A DNA stretch of 64,000 nucleotides, taken from positions 714,501 through 778,500 of the forward strand of contig OZ037853.1 of assembly GCA_964035575.1 (NCBI GenBank), in the 5' to 3' direction. Origin of the DNA: Rhynchopus sp. YZ270_cl-10 (lineage: Eukaryota > Euglenozoa > Diplonemea > Diplonemida > Diplonemidae). The translations under genes and the position numbers were made by a program. Within the stretch, counting starts at the first letter, position 1, and the number at the start of each line of letters is the position of its first letter. Below the pieces are notes generated by a model. It saw nothing but the letters and a program-made list of their open reading frames with translations, was not told where the DNA came from and searched no databases. Below, piece after piece: positions 27,238-37,197 of this stretch.

Positions 27238-28401
27238 ATGGATCTGACGATCAAGGGGTGGAACGGAGTGAAGGATACGGTGGAGCTGGGTGAGGATGAC
27301 ACACCTGCGGTGATGCGTCGGAAGGTGGCGTCTGCAGTGGGGTTGCCTGAAGACGGCTTTGCGATGAGTTTCGGTGGGGTGGCGATGGACGAAGGATACG
27401 ACATGACGCAGCTGAGTGCTGGAGACACGGTTGTGTTGACGGAGGCGAAGGTGACGAAATACGAGGCCAGAGCAGCACTTCATGCGTTGGGTGAGACTGA
27501 CATCACTGCTAAGAGGCTGGAGAGTGTGGAGGATCCTGAGGTGGTGCGTTTGCTTCTGCAGGCGGAGGTTGCGACGGTGATTCCTGATGTGTGTTTGCTT
27601 CTGCAGGCGGAGGTTGCGACGGTGGTTCCTGATCTGTTCTTGTGGAAGGCATCGTTGACGAATCTTGATCTGAGTGCTGAGTCTGTTGTGACTCAAATTG
27701 GGTTCAGCTTTCTTCACTCCTGCACTTCATTGACAAGCATCGACCTGTCTGGGTTGATCCATGTTACAGAAATTGAGTACTGCTTCCTTGCTGGATGCAG
27801 TGCTTTGTGCAATCTGGACCTGACACCACTCAGCAGAGTTACACGAGTTGGGTTCGCCTTCCTGAAAGGGTGCACTTCTTTGTGTACACTGGACTTGACA
27901 CCACTCAGCAGTGTCATAAAAATTGAGAGCAGCTTCCTTTCTGGATGCAGTTCTTTGAGTACATTGGATTTAACACCACTCAGCAGAGTTGCACAAGTTG
28001 AGAAGGGCTTTCTTTTTGGATGCAGTTCTTTGCGCACACTGGACTTGACACCACTGCGTCGTGTCACAAAAATCGAGAGTGGATTCCTTTCTCGGTGCAG
28101 TTCTTTGAGTACATTGGACTTGACACCACTCAGCAGTGTCACTGAAATTGGGTACAGCTTCCTTTATGGATGCAGTTCTTTGCGTTCACTGAACTTTTCA
28201 CCACTCAGCCGTGTGACACAAATTGATCACACCTTCCTGGGATGCACTTCGTTGAGGAGCATCTACCTCACCGGCTGCAGCGATGTTGTGTCGAGAATAG
28301 TGAGGGACGAACTGAGGGAGTTGGTTGTTGAATCCCGTCCGAAACGCAGCAGAGACGAACCACTTGAGGAATCCCGCAAGCGACTGAGACACGCAGAGTG
28401 A
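27238..28401 (+). CDS. UBL-LRR gene 4 (387 residues, nine LRR units)
   Basis: The longest intact member here and a good model for the family. Residues 1-70 (MDLTIKGWNGVKDTVELGEDD...GDTVVL) align by eye with ubiquitin: beta strand, turn, beta strand, helix (VMRRKVASAVG), then strands. A short linker follows, here TEAKVTKYE. A conserved helical piece, ARAALHALGETDITAKRLESV, is next, in this gene followed by a duplicated segment (LLLQAEVATVIPD / LLLQAEVATVVPD). Nine BspA-type LRR units of about 23 residues (LDLTPLSSVTxIxxxFLxGCSSL) and a charged tail (RSRDEPLEESRKRLRHAE) complete it. No signal peptide or membrane helix, so it is probably intracellular. BspA-type LRRs bind proteins. I chose the Met common to all paralogues; an in-frame ATG lies at 27199. 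Confidence 0.85.
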   Translation: MDLTIKGWNGVKDTVELGEDDTPAVMRRKVASAVGLPEDGFAMSFGGVAMDEGYDMTQLSAGDTVVLTEAKVTKYEARAALHALGETDITAKRLESVEDPEVVRLLLQAEVATVIPDVCLLLQAEVATVVPDLFLWKASLTNLDLSAESVVTQIGFSFLHSCTSLTSIDLSGLIHVTEIEYCFLAGCSALCNLDLTPLSRVTRVGFAFLKGCTSLCTLDLTPLSSVIKIESSFLSGCSSLSTLDLTPLSRVAQVEKGFLFGCSSLRTLDLTPLRRVTKIESGFLSRCSSLSTLDLTPLSSVTEIGYSFLYGCSSLRSLNFSPLSRVTQIDHTFLGCTSLRSIYLTGCSDVVSRIVRDELRELVVESRPKRSRDEPLEESRKRLRHAE

Positions 28402-28777
28402 CGCCGCCAGCTGCGCACTGCGACCTCGAAGCTGCACGACGCACACCCTCACAGGCCACTCCTCCCGCAAAGCACTGCAGGCAACAGAGCTGGAAACGCT
28501 GCTGCAGCGGCTGCGGGCGGGCAGGGGTGTCTTATGCGACGGCGACAGGCGGCTGGCCAGGGTGTGCACAAAGGGCGGAACAGTGTTTTGTGTTTCTTTG
28601 TGTTTCTGCTTCTAGATTTGGAGTGAACATAACACCTGCAGACCTAGTGTGTAGCTAGGAGGTGCACATTCATTTTACAAAAGCAACCTTTGTCCCATTC
28701 ACTCAAACATCCCCCATCCACTCAGCACACCGACACCCTGCTTCTCCCACCGCCCCCTCTCAGACAAGGACCACACA
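28402..28777. other. Spacer: family 3' flank type A
   Basis: About 200 bp of conserved type A flank, up to gtgcacaaagggcggaac, then a short unique stretch. The latter includes a form of the dispersed motif at 28655-28683 (ggaggtgcacattcatttta) before the next gene. Confidence 0.6.
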
Positions 28778-30251
28778 ATGGAGATATGGTTTGAATGCAC
28801 ACCATCTGGACAACGCTGTGCTGCAGAGGTGGGGGAGGGTTGCAGTGCTGCACATCTGCAGGAGCGTGCTGTTGCGGTGTTGTACCCACAGAGCGTGTTG
28901 TCGGCCGAGGCAGTGGGGCTGTGTGTGGATGGTGCTGATGGTGAGGTGCTGGCACCGGAGGTTCTGATTGCCCACACCGCACTGTGCGCAGGCGGGACTG
29001 TCTATGTGAGCAGACGGAAGCAGGACAGCAGTGGTGTGTGGGTGCCACAGCGCTACACTGTGAGGGGCTCTGCTGGAGACGTATGCGAGGACACACTCGT
29101 AGTGGGTGGCAAACACGCCGTCACCATCAACCTCGTCACCACCGAGGTCACACCTCTCCCTCCCGTAGGCGGCCCTCTGTGCGAAATGGTGCTCATGCCA
29201 CACCACATCGTCTACTGTAGTTCACTGAGCAGTGCTGTGCACTTTAGACCACGGGACAGCGGCGCAGAGGTTGTGGTCCGTATGGCACGCACGGTTGAGA
29301 GGCTTGTGGCCATGCGGGTCAGCGAGGCGGTGCTGATTGGGACCAGTAAGCAGATCGTACAGTACTCCTGCGAGGGGGTGAAGATGCGTACCATTGATGA
29401 GTGTGGCTGCTCCTTTGCAGTGTCACCCTGCGAGACGCTGTTATTGATCAACGGACGCGCGGCCGTTGCAGTGTACCGTCTGGACACCCCTGAGCTGAGT
29501 GTGGTGCACCGTGTGGACACAGGGCTGTGCCGGTCGTTCTACTTGCGTCCGTCGTTTTCGCCGGACGCAAGCCTCGCAGTGTTGAGCTGTGGCGACAAGC
29601 ACACCGTCCGCACCATTGACATCGTCTCTGGGAAGGCCCTCTGCACACTGCCCAGTGGAAAAGCCTCCATAAATGTGACTCGTGTCTGTTTCAGTGCGTG
29701 CTCGCGATACCTCTTCACGGCCTCTACGAGGAGTGTGCAGCAGTGGGACGCACGCAGTGGAGCGCCCATAGGACGCACCCACGCCCACCACGCGTGGTCT
29801 GTGCATGCCTCGACAGACGGGTGCAGGCTGGTTGTTGTCGGAAACGTGACCTCGGTGCTCGACATTGCTGCCATCAATATGCAGGTATCAGAGCAGGATG
29901 CCCTCCAACATGGTCCCCCAGCCGAGGTCGTCCCCCCCTGTCCCCGTCCCGTCCCCTTGCAAGGAACTGTTGTGGCAACGGAGTCACGCTGCAGTGGGTG
30001 TGTGTGTTCGTGAAGGGGAGGGTGTGGCGACATTGCTGGAGGCAGGCTACTTCATGCAGGTGGCGAAGGAGCACTGCAGGATGCACGTCTCCTTCAGAGT
30101 GGACACGTGCAGCTCGGCAGGTGGGTCGACTCTCGGAGACATGCTTGTGAACAGACGTGGTGCGAATGTGTTGCTGTCCCTGACGTGTCCTGCCGCAGAG
30201 CAGCAGGGGTGGTTCGTTGGTCTTCTACAGCATGGTCCTGCGGGTGATTGA
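28778..30251 (+). CDS. UBL-like/beta-propeller-like protein, two exons
   Basis: Exons 28778-29884 and 29964-30251, joined by a 79-bp intron (CAG|GTATCA ... CAAG|GA). The join is in frame and gives 464 residues. Without splicing the frame ends at 30013. Residues 1-80 (MEIWFECTPSGQRCAAEVG...GGTVYVSRRK) look like a diverged UBL, with length and final strand similar to the LRR family. The middle is rich in WD40/propeller-like blades: GTSKQIVQYSCEG, SFSPDASLAVLSCGDKHTVRTIDIVSGKAL, VCFSACSRYLFTASTRSVQQWDARSG. Exon 2 (ELLWQRSHAAVGVCVREGEGV...) has no family I recognise. Probably a soluble scaffold. The function is not known. Confidence 0.65.
29885..29963 (+). other. Predicted intron of the propeller-like gene
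   Basis: 79 bp, donor gtatca, acceptor gcaag, with a C-rich tract before the acceptor. Both neighbouring exons are in phase 0. It lacks an internal stop in the exon-1 frame, so retention would add 43 codons ending at 30013. The downstream frame reads as ordinary protein, which favours splicing. Confidence 0.55.
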
Positions 30252-30880
30252 AGCTGTTTGTTGTTGAGCTCCGTGAGATGAGCACGAAAGGAATGTGTGA
30301 ACATGCGTTCTGGCTAGTTCCTGTGCAGGGTTTTGTGAGGGAAAGGGTTATGTGTGATGTGTGAACATCAGTTTTGGATAGTTCCTGCACAGGGCATTTG
30401 CCCATGGTGAGGCTGTGGGGTGTTATTTGAAAACCTCGTTTCTGGTGGGGGGTCTCTTTCTTCCCTTAGTCCTCATGGTGCTTAACGCCCCTTCCCTATT
30501 TATTCAAGTTCACTCTGGCAGGGTAGATAACTGCTGGGTAATGCTGCCCACCTAAGCTATGATGGGTGCTCGTACCCGGAGCTTAAACAGCGGCCAGCGG
30601 TCAGGCTAGAGTCGCTGCTGTGTCGCTCTGCCACGCCTTTGGGTTACGGTGTGCTGCCTGTAAGGACGTCCATGTAAATCCCTAAGAGAAAGGGTGAGGC
30701 CCAACTGTCGGTACAGCATGGGACGCCAAGAGAGAGATGTTGTGTTTCCCCTCCCTTGCTCTCTTGTGTAGACTATCGTGCATCAAGCGTTGGGTGCAGC
30801 GAACTGCAGTACCAGCATGCTCGCAACTCTTCAACGGAAGGTGGGCTGCCGGCTGACGAGATGTTCAACTGCACCCCCAT
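30252..30880. other. Spacer with a structured GC-rich stretch
   Basis: No gene. Two near-repeats of a motif (tgtgaacat...agttcctg...cagggc) lie at 30296-30395. From about 30530 to 30740 the sequence is less T-rich and contains a nested hairpin (taagct 30553-30558 with agctta 30580-30585, and gggt/accc inside). It could be a small RNA or an old repeat. I found no second copy in the window. Confidence 0.35.
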
Positions 30881-31023
30881 TTCCCAAAACCCTGAATCCA
30901 AAATTACTCTGGTCGATGCCTCAAAAAAAAAGTTCTTGTTTATCCCCCCCCACACTTCTTCACCTTCTCCACATCACCATCACCCTCCGTTACCATGATA
31001 CAGAGCGACAAAAAAAAGCAACA

Positions 31024-31827
31024 ATGGATTTGACAATCAAGGGGTGGAACGGAGTGAAGGATACGGTGGAGCTGGGTGAGGATGACACACCTGCGGTGAT
31101 GCGTCGGAAGGTGGCGTCTGCAGTGGGGTTGCCTGAAGACGGCTTTGTGATGAGTTTCGGTGAGGAGGCGATGGACGAAGGATACGACATGACGCAGCTG
31201 AGTGCTGGGGACACGGTTGTGTTGACGAAGGTGACGAAATACGAGGCCAGAGCAGCACTTCTTGCGTTGGGTGAGACTGACATCACTGCTGAGAGGCTGA
31301 AGACTGTGCAGGATCCTGAGGTTGCGTGTTTGCTTCTGCAGGCGGTGGTTGCGACGGTCATTCCTGATTGCTTCTTGAAGAGGACATCGTTGACGAGTCT
31401 TGATCTGAGTGCTGAGTCTGTTGTGACCCGAATTAGGTTCGGCTTTCTTGATCACTGCACTTCATTGACAAGCATCGACCTGTCTGGGTTGATCCATGTT
31501 ACAGAAATTGAGCACAGCTTCCTTGATGGATGCAGCTCTTTGCGTACACTGGACTTATCACCACTCAGCAGAGTTACACGAGTTGGGTTCAGCTTTCTTG
31601 ATGGATGCAGTTCTTTGTGTACACTGGACTTATCACCGCTCAGCAGTGTCACAGAGCTTGGCAACTTCTGCTTTCTTCGTCAATGCACTTCGTTGGAGAG
31701 CATCTACCTCACCGGCTGCAGCGATGTTGTGTCGAGGGTAGTGAGGAACTCAAGCAAGCTGTGGCATTTAGTGGTTGAATCCCGTCCAGCAGAGACGAAC
31801 CACTTGAGGAATCCCGCAAGCGACTGA
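31024..31827 (+). CDS. UBL-LRR gene 5 (267 residues, five LRR units)
   Basis: Type II 5' flank (ccatttcccaaaaccctgaa, then caccctccgttaccatgata). The ATG in that flank at 30994 is out of frame here, which is why I place the start at the shared MDLTIKGW. The linker after the UBL is TKVTKYE. The LINE target is present with one internal mismatch (gttgacgaaggtgacgaaat at 31221) and unoccupied. Five LRR units. A 7-bp deletion near 31787 shifts the frame just before the end, so the tail reads RPAETNHLRNPASD in place of the charged family tail. The 3' flank is type B. Confidence 0.8.
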   Translation: MDLTIKGWNGVKDTVELGEDDTPAVMRRKVASAVGLPEDGFVMSFGEEAMDEGYDMTQLSAGDTVVLTKVTKYEARAALLALGETDITAERLKTVQDPEVACLLLQAVVATVIPDCFLKRTSLTSLDLSAESVVTRIRFGFLDHCTSLTSIDLSGLIHVTEIEHSFLDGCSSLRTLDLSPLSRVTRVGFSFLDGCSSLCTLDLSPLSSVTELGNFCFLRQCTSLESIYLTGCSDVVSRVVRNSSKLWHLVVESRPAETNHLRNPASD

Positions 31828-33040
31828 GACACGCAGAGTGACGCCGCCAGCTGCGCACTGCGACCTCGAAGCTGCACGACGCACACCCTCACAGGCCACT
31901 CCTCCCGCAAAGCACTGCAGGCAACAGAGCTGGAAACGCTGCTGCAGCTGAGGACGTACCCCTTTTTTTGTTTCCCCCCCCCTTTTTCTTTCCCCCTGGA
32001 CGATGTTCAAACTTTTCATGAAGCCCCTTTTCAAAAAAGCAGTGGCAGGCCTCCTGCCTCTAACTCACTGTATACCATGACTAGCCTAGGTGTCTAAGGT
32101 GGGTCAGTTTTTGGTTTGAAAATCTTCTTTTCCCCCTGCATGTGTCGTGTGTTTCTGCCTTGCGTCCCCCTCATCGCTTTATGCTGTATCAAAGTTACTA
32201 AGAACCCTCTCCCCTTCCCCACACTCTTTTTCATCATTGTTCAGGGTTGGTTAACTTTTGGTTGCCGTTCCTCTTCTGCTTTTCCAGTAGGTCTGTATCC
32301 AGCTCTTTGTGCGATGTGCGGCCACATCCGTCTCCATCGGAAGGGTCTTTGCTTTGTGTCAGATCCTGGGACAGGATACGTATCTCTGATTTGGGGACCG
32401 CTTCCACAGGGTGTGCAAAGGCACCTTGCCGTCTGTATTTCCTGCCATCGTCTGGAGGGGTATGCAGGACTGTTCTGTGTTGTCCTCAGGGAGGTGGCAT
32501 GGTGTTTGCCTTGTGTGCCACTCTGTGTGCAAAAGGGCGGCACATCCCTGCGAGACGGCAGCCTGTTGCAGGACTGCTTTGGGATGAGGGATTGGGTTCG
32601 CATAGTGTGCGTCTCGTCCTCATGACTCTCGGTGGGGTTGGGCTGGGGAAGCAGAAGAGCAATCCTCTCTACAGCTGCACAGCTTGCCCATGCAGGATGT
32701 GTTCACCCACTTCGAGGTGCTGTGTTTGGTGTCTGTGCGACACCTCGTAAGGGTCACCACTACAACTGTGTGCTTGCACCCGTTTGTACCCTTTTCTGTG
32801 CAACCTGGCAGACCCTCACATTGGTCCTGCCTCGCTTTGAGTTCATCTTGCGAGCCTCAGGACAACACAGTGTGCATGAGGGTGTTCAGCAGACACGACA
32901 CAGCACACCCGTGTGAGCGTTTCTCACTCTGTAGTGGAGTCTTGTCTTGGTGGAAGCAGGTTTGCCTTCTTCTTCTTCCTGTCCCCACACCTTTCATCTC
33001 ATCACCAATGCAACAGGGAAAAGGCTTTGGTAAGAAAACA
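31828..33040. other. Spacer: type B 3' flank, a 620-bp private segment, type I 5' flank
   Basis: Up to about 32240 the sequence matches other type B flanks, including 53723-53861. The segment 32241-32860 is missing at the corresponding point near 53862, and what follows (acaacacagt onward) matches again. The private segment contains an open frame of about 100 residues that I cannot relate to anything, so I do not call a gene. From 32930 begins the type I flank (tcttggtggaagcaggtttg). Confidence 0.6.
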
Positions 33041-33937
33041 ATGGATTTGACAATCAAGGGGTGGAACGGAGTGAAGGATACGGTGGAGCTGGGTGAGGAT
33101 GACACACCTGCGGTGATGCGTCGGAAGGTGGCGTCTGCAGTGGGGTTGCCTGACGACGGCTTTGTGATGAGTTTCGGTGGGGTGGCGATGGACGAAGGAT
33201 ACGACATGACGCAGCTGAGTGCTGGAGACACGATAGTCCTGTCGATAACAAAGAAACACGAGGCCAGAGCAGCACTTCATGCGTTGGGTGAGACTGACAT
33301 CACGGCTGAGAGGCTGGAGACTGTGGAGGATCCTGAGGTTGCGTGTTTGCTTCTGCAGGCGGAGGTTGCGACGGTGATTCCTGATTTCTTCTTGCGGAAC
33401 ACATCGTTGACGAGTCTTGATCTGAGTGCTGAGTCTGTTGTGACTCAAATTGGGCACAGCTTTCTTCAGAACCGCACTTCGTTGACAAGCATCGACCTGT
33501 CTGGGTTGATCCATGTTACACACATTGGCGCCTGCTTCCTTTTTGGATGCAGTTCTTTGTGTTCACTGGACTTGACACCACTCAGCAGAGTTACGCGAGT
33601 TGGGTTCAACTTCCTTTATGGATGCAGTTCTTTGTGTACATTGGACTTAACACCATTCAGCAGTGTTACGCAAGTTGCTGCCTGCTTCCTTTATGGATGC
33701 AGTTCTTTGCGCACACTGGACTTATCACCACTCAGCAGTGTCACAGAGATTAACCCCTTCTGCTTTCTTGGTGAATGCACTTCGTTGGAGAGCATCTACC
33801 TCACCGGCTGCAGCGATGTTGTGTCGAGCACAGTGAGGAACTCAAGCAAGCTGCATTTAGTGGTTGAATCCCGTCCGAAACGCAGCAGAGACGAACCACT
33901 TGAGGAATCCCGCAAGCGACTGAGACACGCAGAGTGA
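33041..33937 (+). CDS. UBL-LRR gene 6 (298 residues, six LRR units)
   Basis: Starts MDLTIKGW; an in-frame upstream ATG at 33008 would add MQQGKGFGKKT. The end of the UBL and the linker differ from most members: GDTIVLSITKKHEARA, from a DNA stretch (acgatagtcctgtcgataac) that no longer matches the LINE target. Six LRR units with variable residues at the two positions before FL (HS, AC, FN, AC, NPFC). Family tail complete, 3' flank type A. Confidence 0.85.
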   Translation: MDLTIKGWNGVKDTVELGEDDTPAVMRRKVASAVGLPDDGFVMSFGGVAMDEGYDMTQLSAGDTIVLSITKKHEARAALHALGETDITAERLETVEDPEVACLLLQAEVATVIPDFFLRNTSLTSLDLSAESVVTQIGHSFLQNRTSLTSIDLSGLIHVTHIGACFLFGCSSLCSLDLTPLSRVTRVGFNFLYGCSSLCTLDLTPFSSVTQVAACFLYGCSSLRTLDLSPLSSVTEINPFCFLGECTSLESIYLTGCSDVVSSTVRNSSKLHLVVESRPKRSRDEPLEESRKRLRHAE

Positions 33938-35072
33938 CGCCGCCAGCTGCGCACTGCGACCTCGAAGCTGCACGACGCACACCCTCACAGGCCACTCCTC
34001 CCGCAAAGCACTGCAGGCAACAGAGCTGGAAACGCTGCTGCAGCGGCTGCGGGCGGGCAGGGGTGTCTTATGCGACGGCGACAGGCGGCTGGCCAGGGTG
34101 TGCACAAAGGGCGGAACAGTGTTTTGTGTTTCTTTGTGTTTCTGCCTCTCGCCCCCCTCTTTGCCTTGCTTACATCAAATATCCAAAGACTCTCCCCACA
34201 TCCCTTCCCCACTTTTTATTGTATTTCATCAGGAGCATGATCTGTGGGATTTCTCCTTTCCATTTTCATCAGATGTCAACCTCGAATAAGATATTGCACT
34301 GCATGGTTCCACATGAAGGTGCACCAGTCATGCAGGAGCTTCGGGATTACATGACTGAGTGCCACCCTCCTGGAATCCTTCGATTCGGTTCAAATGATAG
34401 AGAATCCGTAAGCCCTGACCCCTCAACCGTTATCAAATAATAGCAATAAACTCAACTGCGTCTGCATCAATCTCGTTCGTGTGTACGCTGCCTTTCGCTT
34501 CTTCCTACCTTGCTCTGCAGTCTCTTCGGAAGACCACCAGCACTCCTCGCTCTTCTGAAGTAGCCGTTTATACACGGCTGTGCATTTGCCGATTATTGCT
34601 GGCTTCATGTTGTGCCTGCGAGCGGAGGGGATCAACCCTATGTTACTGAAAGTGTGCTAACACTGACGTATATAGGGTGGAATCCTCGTCAGCTTTGCTC
34701 CCAGCTCCGCGAAGTGCGATTGCTAGCCGTAGATCTTTCTGATGGCATGCCACCATGTTTCTGGCTGCTTTGAGGTTGCCAAAGTGTGTTGTTGTTTGTG
34801 TTGTGGTAATATGAGGCTTTTCAAATATAATGTGAAAGCGACGTACTCCATAATGCTGCGTGCTCGTAGGTTCTCTCTGGTGGATGTGTCGTATTCACGC
34901 CGAGCCAACAATGCGTCGCTCTCTGCAATCGGGGCCACCGTGCTCCACCACTACGCGCGGAGTGCCTCCTTTGTTCAAATTGAGGACAGCTTCAAGGAAT
35001 GTGCGCTCGAGTTGGTCTGCGAAGCTAGCCTCGCTTCATTCGCAGCCTCCCCCCCTCCACACGCTTTTGTAT
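33938..35072. other. Spacer with type A 3' flank; one short unexplained open frame
   Basis: Type A flank to about 34130. From ATG 34273 an open frame codes MSTSNKILHCMVPHEGAPVMQELRDYMTECHPPGILRFGSNDRES and on to a stop at 34438-34440. A possible splice donor (gtaagc) follows RES. It might be a first exon, but I see no continuation and do not call a gene. The rest shows nothing clear. Confidence 0.4.
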
Positions 35073-35185
35073 CGTTGATCTGAGTGTGTGAGTCTGTTGT
35101 GACTCAAATTAGGGGGCTTTCTTGAGAGCTGCACTTCATTGGCAAAGCATCAACCTCTCTGGGTTGATCCATTACACAAAACCAG
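35073..35185 (+). pseudogene. LRR relic directly upstream of RFC2
   Basis: ttgatctgagtgtgtgagtc, then gttgtgactcaaattag and tctgggttgatcca, are degraded copies of the first two LRR-unit codons of the family. After it the sequence agrees with the flank that also occurs near 3025 and 50148 (cagatcacctccaccc...). So a piece of UBL-LRR gene plus flank has been placed in the promoter/5' UTR region of an unrelated housekeeping gene. Confidence 0.75.
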
Positions 35186-35247
35186 ATCACCTCCACCCCT
35201 CTACCCTCTCCTCCACTCCTCCCACCTAGAACGCAACACATACAAAG

Positions 35248-37197
35248 ATGGATGTAGTGATGTCAGAGGGTGCCACCAACACCACCACCACCACCACCAT
35301 CAACACTGCCCAGACCAACGCAGCCGCCTCAGTACCTTGGGTAGAGAAATACCGTCCACGCAACATCAGCGAGGTTGTCGGAAACGAAGACAGCGTGGCA
35401 CGCCTCCGGGTTGTCGCGCGAGATGGAAACATGCCGAATGTCATTATCACCGGACCCCCTGGGACTGGCAAGACAACAAGCATCTGCGCCTTGGCACGAG
35501 AGTTGCTTGGAGACAAATTTGACGACGCGGTGTTAGAGCTCAACGCTTCCAACGACCGTGGCCTGGGAGTGGTGCGCGAGAAGATCAAATCATTTGCACA
35601 GAAGAAGGTGACGCTGCCGCCGGGACGTCATAAGGTGATTATTCTGGACGAAGTCGATTCTATGACAAAGACAGCGCAGCAGGCTCTGACGCGCACCATG
35701 GAGCTTCATTCCGCGACCACCCGGTTTGCGTTGGCGTGCAATTATTCAAGCAAAATCATTGAGCCGATTCAGTCCCGCTGCGCAGTCCTCCGCTTCTCCC
35801 GTCTCGACAACGCAGACGTCCACGAGCGCGTCATGGCAGTGATCAAAGCGGAGAACGTGGACTACACAGACGACGGCCTCGAGTCGCTTCTCTACATCGC
35901 TGAGGGGGACCTCCGCAATGCGCTGAATACGCTCCAAGCCACCTCAGCAGGGTACGGTACAGTGACAGCCAAAACCGTGTTCAAAGTCATCGATCAACCC
36001 CACCCGACCGTAGTAGAAGATATCATCAGAGAATGCAGCAAGCAAAACTATTTTGATGCGCAAAAGAAGCTGGACAAGGTTTGGAAAAATTAAAAAAATA
36101 TAAAAAATAGAAAGGGGTTAAGCAAGAGAGAGAGAGAGAGGAACACATTCATTTTATTGTTCATTTTTAAATACCTATTTTGGAAAATGGCGGTATCTTT
36201 GTCCATTTTCCCCCTCTGGGAAATGACATTAACCCCCCCCGACAACGCTAAGGCCTCCGCATAATTGATGCCGCTTCATGGAAGCGAACAACAAAACAAC
36301 CTTTATTTTTCCCTCTCGTTTTTTAGCCTTTTGAGCAACAAGCAAAGAGTACCGAATCTCTCGATCCCTTTTTTTTTTGTACACATGGGCCTATTTATGA
36401 ACGTTTATGTGATGTTTATGTCATGGGCCCATCTATGAAGAGAAGAGATTTTTTTTTTCACTAGCTCTCAGCACACTCTCACAGCCTGTCACGTGTCTCA
36501 CGGAGACGATCATAGATGGCCCAACACGACTCCATGATTCATACCAATACAAACACAGCTTATGGGAAAGGGGTACGCACCTGTGGACATTGTTTCTTCG
36601 TTCTTCAAGGTGACCACCAGCATGACCGGCTTGCCTGAGGCGATGCAAATGGAGTTCGCACGGCAGGTGGGCATCACGCACCACCGGATGCTGGAAGGGT
36701 CGCCTACGCTGCTTCAGGTATGCATGTTACTGTGTCGTGGGGGTGGTCTTGCGGGGGGGTGGCAAATCCCGAGGGGTTTAAAATCAATTTGCCTGTCCTT
36801 CATCTTAGCTCACAGCAAAAAATGCTTTTTTTTTTGCAAAGTGACGCAGCACGAGAGGCTGGGGTCATTTTTACCAACTTTTTTTTTTTTTTTTTTTTTT
36901 TTTTGTTCGGCAAAAAAAAAGAACGGTACCGCCAAATCATCCCTCAAACAGAAGGATTTGTGTGCAATCAACGAAAACAACTTTACTTACCCCACGGTGC
37001 TACTATTTTCTATTTTAATCTTAATCCTCCCCTATGTCACTCTACGTCTACAATACCACTCAAAAAAACAAAAATTACAAAAGCATTTTCAACAAAAAAA
37101 ATATTTTTAAACCCCCCTATTTCACTCTCAGCTGTCAGGCCTGCTTGCACGAATGTGCCAATTGCAGAACACTGCGCCTCTTGGCGTCCGCGCGTAA
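35248..37197 (+). CDS. RFC2: Replication factor C subunit 2, three exons
   Basis: Exons 35248-36078, 36559-36717 and 37132-37197, both introns in phase 0; 351 residues, close to human RFC2 (354). This AAA+ subunit of the nuclear clamp loader opens PCNA and loads it at primer ends. Visible: Thr-rich N-terminus, [20 protein letters not shown] (RFC box), Walker [17 protein letters not shown], Walker B IILDEVDS, sensor 1 ACNYSS, SRC box ([10 protein letters not shown]), and [11 protein letters not shown]. Exon 2 encodes [16 protein letters not shown] and exon 3 [19 protein letters not shown], matching the C-terminal collar of RFC2 (LLARLCQ). The Walker B Asp-Glu is present; Val replaces Ala in DEAD, as in some relatives. 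Confidence 0.93.
36079..36558 (+). other. RFC2 intron 1
   Basis: 480 bp, donor AAG|GTTTGG, acceptor CACAG|CT. The frame stops 15 bases into the intron, so splicing is needed for a full RFC2. AT-rich, with a short GA repeat (36126-36139) and a near-repeat of tttatg/catgggcc at 36386-36435. Confidence 0.85.
36718..37131 (+). other. RFC2 intron 2, carrying two dispersed repeats
   Basis: 414 bp, donor CAG|GTATGC, acceptor CTCAG|CT. It contains a copy of the aagcacgagaggctta-type motif (36838-36880), a long T tract, and at 36930-36975 part of the repeat otherwise found at 59040-59085 and 62940-62990 (catccctcaaacag, gtgcaatcaacgaaaa). So these repeats insert or arise inside transcribed regions as well. 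Confidence 0.85.
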
